Positions 24,178 through 27,104 of a DNA stretch of 27,104 bases are shown here, in pieces. Position numbers and translations under genes: made by a program. The notes below the pieces were generated by a model. The model was not told the DNA's origin, made no database searches, and was given only the letters and a program-made list of their open reading frames with translations. This stretch comes from Bacteroidales bacterium (GTDB taxonomy: Bacteria > Bacteroidota > Bacteroidia > Bacteroidales > Paludibacteraceae): NCBI GenBank assembly GCA_900766775.1, contig CAAFXN010000128.1, forward strand, positions 1-27,104, read 5' to 3'. The first letter of the stretch is position 1. Each line of letters begins with the position of its first letter.

Positions 24178-25665
24178 TCAATTGTATGATTTTTGAGTTA
24201 ATAGTTTTTTCCAGCGTTCATAGGCGGCGCGGTATTCGTCCGTATGCTGCGGGCGGACGGTTTGGAGCGTCTGCAGCGTGCTGAAGGCTTCTTCTGCCGT
24301 AGCATAGATACCCGCACCGATACCCGCACCTTTGGCGGCGCCGGCGGCGCCGTCCGTGTCGTGCAACAGGATGGTGGCTCCGCTCACGCCTGCCAGCGTA
24401 TCGCGGAAGATAGGCGAGAGGAACATATTGGCATTACCCGCGTGGATAGTATTCACCTTCAAGCCCATGCTTTGCATAATCTCGATACCGTACATAAAAC
24501 TGAAAACGATACCTTCCTGTGCGGCACGCAAGATGTGGGCGCGGGTGTGTTGGGTGAAACTCAGACCGTGAATACTGCACCCTCGTTCCTCGTTGCACAA
24601 CATACGCTCGGCACCGTTGCCGAACGGCAGCACGCTCAAGCCTCCTGCTCCGATAGGCGCTTTCGCTGCCTCTTCGTTCATCTGAGGATAGGTGAGGTCG
24701 GGCGCTATATGATGGTGCATCCATGAGTTGAGAATACCCGTTCCGTTAATGCACAGCAGCACACCTAAACGCGGGTCGCTAACACTATAGTTGACGTGCG
24801 CAAACGGATTGACGCGCGACTGCGGGTCGTATGCCACTTGGTCAATGACGCCATACACTACCCCCGATGTTCCCGCCGTGGAAGCAATCTCTCCTGCTTG
24901 GAGCACGCCTAACGAAAGGGCGTTGTTGGGTTGGTCGCCGGCGCGGTACGAAACAGGGATTCCGGCAGGGATTCCCAGTAGCGTGGCAGCCTCGTCGGTT
25001 ACGCAGCCTTGTACGCCAAAGGTCGGAACAACCTCACAGAGCACAGACGAATCGATATGGTAGTGCTCCAAGAGTTTATACGCCGGTGTTCCTGCCTTGA
25101 AATCCCACAAGATGCCCTCGCTCAGACCGCTGATGGTCGTGCGCGCATTGCCGGTCAGACGCATGGCAATATAATCGCCGGGCAACATTATTTTATGTAT
25201 CCGCGCAAAGAGTTCCGGTTCGTTGGCTTTCACCCAAGCCAGTTTGGCGGCTGTGAAGTTGCCGGGCGCGTTGAGCATGTGCTCTAAGCAATAATCCTCC
25301 CCCAAGGCTTTCTTTGCCGCCTCTCCGTAAGGCACTGCACGGCTGTCGCACCATATAATAGCCGGACGCAACACCTGCAAATCCTTGTCCACACACACCA
25401 AACCGTGCATCTGATAACTGATACCAACGGCTGCAATCTGATGTTTAGCATCGGGCATCGGACATTTGTCCAAGATTTCGGTGGTTGCCAACCGTAGATT
25501 CTCCCACCACATGGCAGGGTCCTGCTCCGCCCACCCCGCACGATGCGAGAGGATAGGTGCTTCATGCTTAGGATAGAATGCCGATGCCACACACTGTCCG
25601 CTAACAGCATCCACTAAGGACGCTTTAACGGAGGAACTACCGATGTCATAACCCAGAAGTAACAT
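24178..25665 (-). CDS. xylB: Xylulokinase (FGGY family)
   Basis: This 495-residue cytoplasmic kinase phosphorylates D-xylulose to xylulose 5-phosphate for the pentose phosphate pathway. The N-terminal nucleotide-binding part has LLGYDIGSSSVKASLVD; GISYQMHGLVCVD and IIWCDSRA match xylulokinases. Asp244 in GDQPNNA is the expected catalytic base. The C-terminal part has STAGTSGVVYG, FGNGAERML and GATILLHDTDGAAGAAKGA. It is the first gene of the xylB-xylA-porter operon, behind a consensus promoter at 25695-25726. No XylR-type regulator gene is adjacent. Confidence 0.96.
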   Translation of the reverse strand: MLLLGYDIGSSSVKASLVDAVSGQCVASAFYPKHEAPILSHRAGWAEQDPAMWWENLRLATTEILDKCPMPDAKHQIAAVGISYQMHGLVCVDKDLQVLRPAIIWCDSRAVPYGEAAKKALGEDYCLEHMLNAPGNFTAAKLAWVKANEPELFARIHKIMLPGDYIAMRLTGNARTTISGLSEGILWDFKAGTPAYKLLEHYHIDSSVLCEVVPTFGVQGCVTDEAATLLGIPAGIPVSYRAGDQPNNALSLGVLQAGEIASTAGTSGVVYGVIDQVAYDPQSRVNPFAHVNYSVSDPRLGVLLCINGTGILNSWMHHHIAPDLTYPQMNEEAAKAPIGAGGLSVLPFGNGAERMLCNEERGCSIHGLSFTQHTRAHILRAAQEGIVFSFMYGIEIMQSMGLKVNTIHAGNANMFLSPIFRDTLAGVSGATILLHDTDGAAGAAKGAGIGAGIYATAEEAFSTLQTLQTVRPQHTDEYRAAYERWKKLLTQKSYN

Positions 25666-25694
25666 ACACGATATGCGAATTTTGATTGGTACCG

Positions 25695-25726
25695 CAAAGG
25701 TAGTACTATTTTATGATTCATGCAAA
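25695..25726 (-). promoter_or_regulatory. Predicted promoter of the xylB-xylA-porter operon
   Basis: On the minus strand TTTG (25726-25723), a 20-base spacer and TACCTTTG (25702-25695) match the consensus fully. The predicted start near 25689 gives a leader of about 23 bases. The pectin/GH3 operator block is absent here. One copy of a 17-bp direct repeat fills most of the spacer. Confidence 0.72.
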
Positions 25727-25858
25727 TATCGCACAAATATATGAGGATTATTACACCTTTTTGGCGAGAAAAAGCACCTCGAAACAAAAAACAAGCGCCA
25801 CAATTACCTCAATCTACCACAGCCTGTTTATCCCTCACACCAGTACTATTTTATGATT
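25702..25858. repeat. 17-bp exact direct repeat, one copy inside the xyl promoter
   Basis: AGTACTATTTTATGATT is found at 25702-25718 and 25842-25858, 140 bp apart, in the same orientation. The first copy overlaps the last base of the -7 box and lies between it and the -33 box, a position where a bound protein would block RNA polymerase. It includes the palindrome AGTACT. A repressor operator pair is plausible; the flanks differ, which argues against a larger duplication. Confidence 0.55.
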
Positions 25859-25875
25859 ACTCCGCCCCCACTTTA

Positions 25876-25941
25876 TCGCGTGTTTTTCGCGGGTCTATCG
25901 CGGGTCTCCCGCAGGTCTCCCGCAGGTCGTCCGCAAGGCGA
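25876..25941. repeat. Degenerate tandem array of six 11-bp units (GC-rich)
   Basis: The units are TCGCGTGTTTT, TCGCGGGTCTA, TCGCGGGTCTC, CCGCAGGTCTC, CCGCAGGTCGT and CCGCAAGGCGA. Divergence rises towards both ends, as expected for a decaying tandem array. It is not in a gene. It shares the 11-bp period, but not the sequence, of the arrays at 15505-15548 and 25994-26048. Confidence 0.72.
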
Positions 25942-25993
25942 TTCCTCCGCAAAAAGGATATACCACCCGCATCCTCGGTACTTTCCCCTTATT

Positions 25994-26048
25994 ATCTTAC
26001 GTATATCCTACGTATATCTTACGTATATCTTACGTATATCCTACGTAA
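25994..26048. repeat. Tandem array of five 11-bp units (ATCYTACGTAT)
   Basis: Five contiguous units read ATCTTACGTAT, ATCCTACGTAT, ATCTTACGTAT, ATCTTACGTAT and ATCCTACGTAA. Each contains the palindrome TACGTA, so the centres repeat once per helical turn. The array is 52 bases after the GC-rich 11-bp array and about 127 bases upstream of the gltX -33 box. It has no spacers, so it is not a CRISPR. Confidence 0.85.
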
Positions 26049-26174
26049 TCGACAGCAGAAAGACTGCCTCTCAAAGGAACAGTGTCCATTTAGGAACACA
26101 CTATGTTTCATTGGTTAAATACTTTCTGTAAGACGGCTTGCGGGATACCTTTTCCTAACAAAATAAGAGCAAAA

Positions 26175-26206
26175 TTTGTATATTTCAAAAAAAAGCAGTA
26201 ACTTTG
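26175..26206 (+). promoter_or_regulatory. Predicted gltX promoter
   Basis: TTTG (26175-26178), a 20-base spacer and TAACTTTG (26199-26206) match the Bacteroidetes consensus. Transcription would begin near 26212 and leave a leader of about 73 bases that includes the 7-bp repeats before the ATG. Confidence 0.72.
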
Positions 26207-26257
26207 CGGCGCTTTGCAGATAAACAAGACAAAATTAGTAAATCACAAATCATACAA

Positions 26258-26285
26258 TCGTAAATTGTAAATCGTAAATCGTAAA
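26258..26285 (+). repeat. Four 7-bp tandem units abutting the gltX start codon
   Basis: TCGTAAA, TTGTAAA, TCGTAAA and TCGTAAA run from 26258 to 26285, the last base being the A of the gltX ATG. There is no Shine-Dalgarno sequence; this A-rich, weakly structured leader is probably what the ribosome meets. Copy number could change by slippage. Confidence 0.6.
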
Positions 26286-27104
26286 TGGAAAGACGTGTAC
26301 GTGTTCGTTTTGCGCCGTCGCCTACGGGGGCGCTGCATATCGGCGGGGTGAGAACCGCCTTATACAACTATCTCTTTGCCCGTCAGCACGGCGGCGATAT
26401 GTTGCTCCGTATAGAAGATACGGACTCCACGCGCTTCGTGCCAGGGGCGGAGGAGTATATCATCGAGGCATTGGACTGGCTCGGTATCAAGATTGACGAG
26501 GGTATCTGCCTCGATGCCCCCAACGGCAAGGGCGAGCATGGTCCGTATCGTCAGAGCGAGCGCAGGGAGATATACCACCAATATGTGAAGCAGTTGCTGG
26601 ACTCGGGGCATGCGTATGTCGCCTTCGACACCCCCGAGCAGTTGGAGAAGAAACGTGCAGAAGTGCCTAATTTCCAATACGATGCGCGTACCCGCATGGC
26701 GATGTGCAACTCGCTGACGCTGCCCGCAGAGGAAGTAGAGGCGCGTATCGCGCAGGGCGAGAAATACGTGGTGCGCTTCAAGGTAGAACCCGACGAGGAT
26801 GTGCATGTGCATGACTTGATTCGTGGAGAGGTGGTCATCAACTCGAACATATTGGACGACAAAGTGCTATACAAGAGTGCGGACGACCTGCCTACCTACC
26901 ACCTCGCGAACATCGTGGACGACCACCTGATGGAGGTGAGCCATGTCATCCGCGGCGAGGAGTGGCTGCCGAGTGCGCCGCTGCATGTGCTGCTCTACCG
27001 CGCCTTTGGATGGGAAGATACTATGCCCGCGTTTGCTCACCTGCCTCTGCTGCTCAAGCCCGACGGCAACGGCAAACTGAGCAAGCGCGACGGCGACCGA
27101 CTGG
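26285..27104 (+). CDS. gltX: Glutamyl-tRNA synthetase (5' part, cut by the window end)
   Basis: About 273 residues are visible of an enzyme usually near 500 residues in this phylum. It charges tRNA-Glu with glutamate in the cytoplasm. The class I motif is in APSPTGALHIGG (HIGG at 18-21), the glutamate-binding region has RIEDTDSTRF, and the KMSKS-type loop is KLSKR at 264-268, just before the window ends. Other hallmarks are LPTYHLANIVDDHLM and SHVIRGEEWLPSAP. The start is the first in-frame ATG after the promoter and begins MERRVRVRFAPSPTG as expected. This is a housekeeping gene and probably not linked in function to the sugar genes. Confidence 0.96.
   Translation, partial: MERRVRVRFAPSPTGALHIGGVRTALYNYLFARQHGGDMLLRIEDTDSTRFVPGAEEYIIEALDWLGIKIDEGICLDAPNGKGEHGPYRQSERREIYHQYVKQLLDSGHAYVAFDTPEQLEKKRAEVPNFQYDARTRMAMCNSLTLPAEEVEARIAQGEKYVVRFKVEPDEDVHVHDLIRGEVVINSNILDDKVLYKSADDLPTYHLANIVDDHLMEVSHVIRGEEWLPSAPLHVLLYRAFGWEDTMPAFAHLPLLLKPDGNGKLSKRDGDRL

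Larger units (their letters stand above)
25666..26284. other. 619-bp divergent intergenic region between xylB and gltX
   Basis: The region holds the xylB promoter (25695-25726), a 17-bp direct repeat (25702-25718, 25842-25858), two 11-bp tandem arrays (25876-25941 and 25994-26048), the gltX promoter (26175-26206) and a 7-bp tandem repeat touching the gltX start (26258-26285). Short reading frames here are made of repeat-coded residues, have no family resemblance and are not called genes. No structured RNA family was recognised. Confidence 0.65.

Noticed and set aside
25994..26048. Possible CRISPR array
   Set aside because: Units are contiguous 11-mers with no spacers, and no cas gene is present.
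25720..26131. Plus-strand open frames of 132 and 92 codons between xylB and gltX
   Set aside because: Their middle is translated 11-bp repeats (YLTYILRISYV-like runs), they overlap the xyl promoter region, and no initiation signal or family is visible.

Overview
This window looks like a chromosomal segment of a Bacteroidales bacterium, most like Prevotella or its relatives. The evidence is a SusC/SusD pair, several promoters of the Bacteroidetes form (TTTG, about 20 bp, TAnnTTTG), almost no Shine-Dalgarno sequences, and secreted enzymes with Prevotella-like C-terminal tails. No transposase, integrase, complete tRNA, rRNA or CRISPR array is visible.

Layout. Positions 1-373 hold no protein gene: a tRNA 3'-end-like relic, a hairpin and a strong terminator. 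From 15444 down to 374 a single minus-strand operon forms a pectin utilisation locus: CE8 pectin methylesterase, two tandem PL10 pectate lyases, a two-repeat secreted protein of unknown function, a GH43 glycosidase, SusC and SusD. The SusC/D pair is last, unlike the usual order. The next gene (15720-18815, minus) is a large GH3 glycosidase with its own promoter and terminator. Divergent from it (18991-21450, plus) is a membrane-spanning sensor/AraC regulator that lacks the kinase and receiver domains of classical hybrid two-component systems. Converging on it is a xylose catabolic operon, xylB-xylA-sugar porter (25665 to 21462, minus). A 619-bp intergenic region rich in tandem repeats separates that operon from gltX (26285 to the window end, plus, partial).

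How the parts fit. The methylesterase would de-esterify pectin, the PL10 enzymes would cleave the polygalacturonate, GH43 and GH3 would remove side-chain sugars (probably xylose or arabinose), and SusC/D would import oligosaccharides. Released xylose could be used through XylE-like uptake, XylA and XylB.

Most notable observations. (1) The pectin-operon and GH3 promoters share a 23-bp block (19 identical positions) at exactly the same distance from identical -7 boxes. In the pectin promoter the core recurs 21 bp further upstream, the geometry of AraC-family operators, so the kinase-less AraC regulator is the obvious candidate to bind there. (2) Three tandem arrays with unrelated sequences all have an 11-bp period, one in the pectin-operon leader and two between xylB and gltX. 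(3) A related beta-sandwich-like module and a related short C-terminal tail recur among proteins of this locus. Functions of individual enzymes are inferred from motifs; no search was run.
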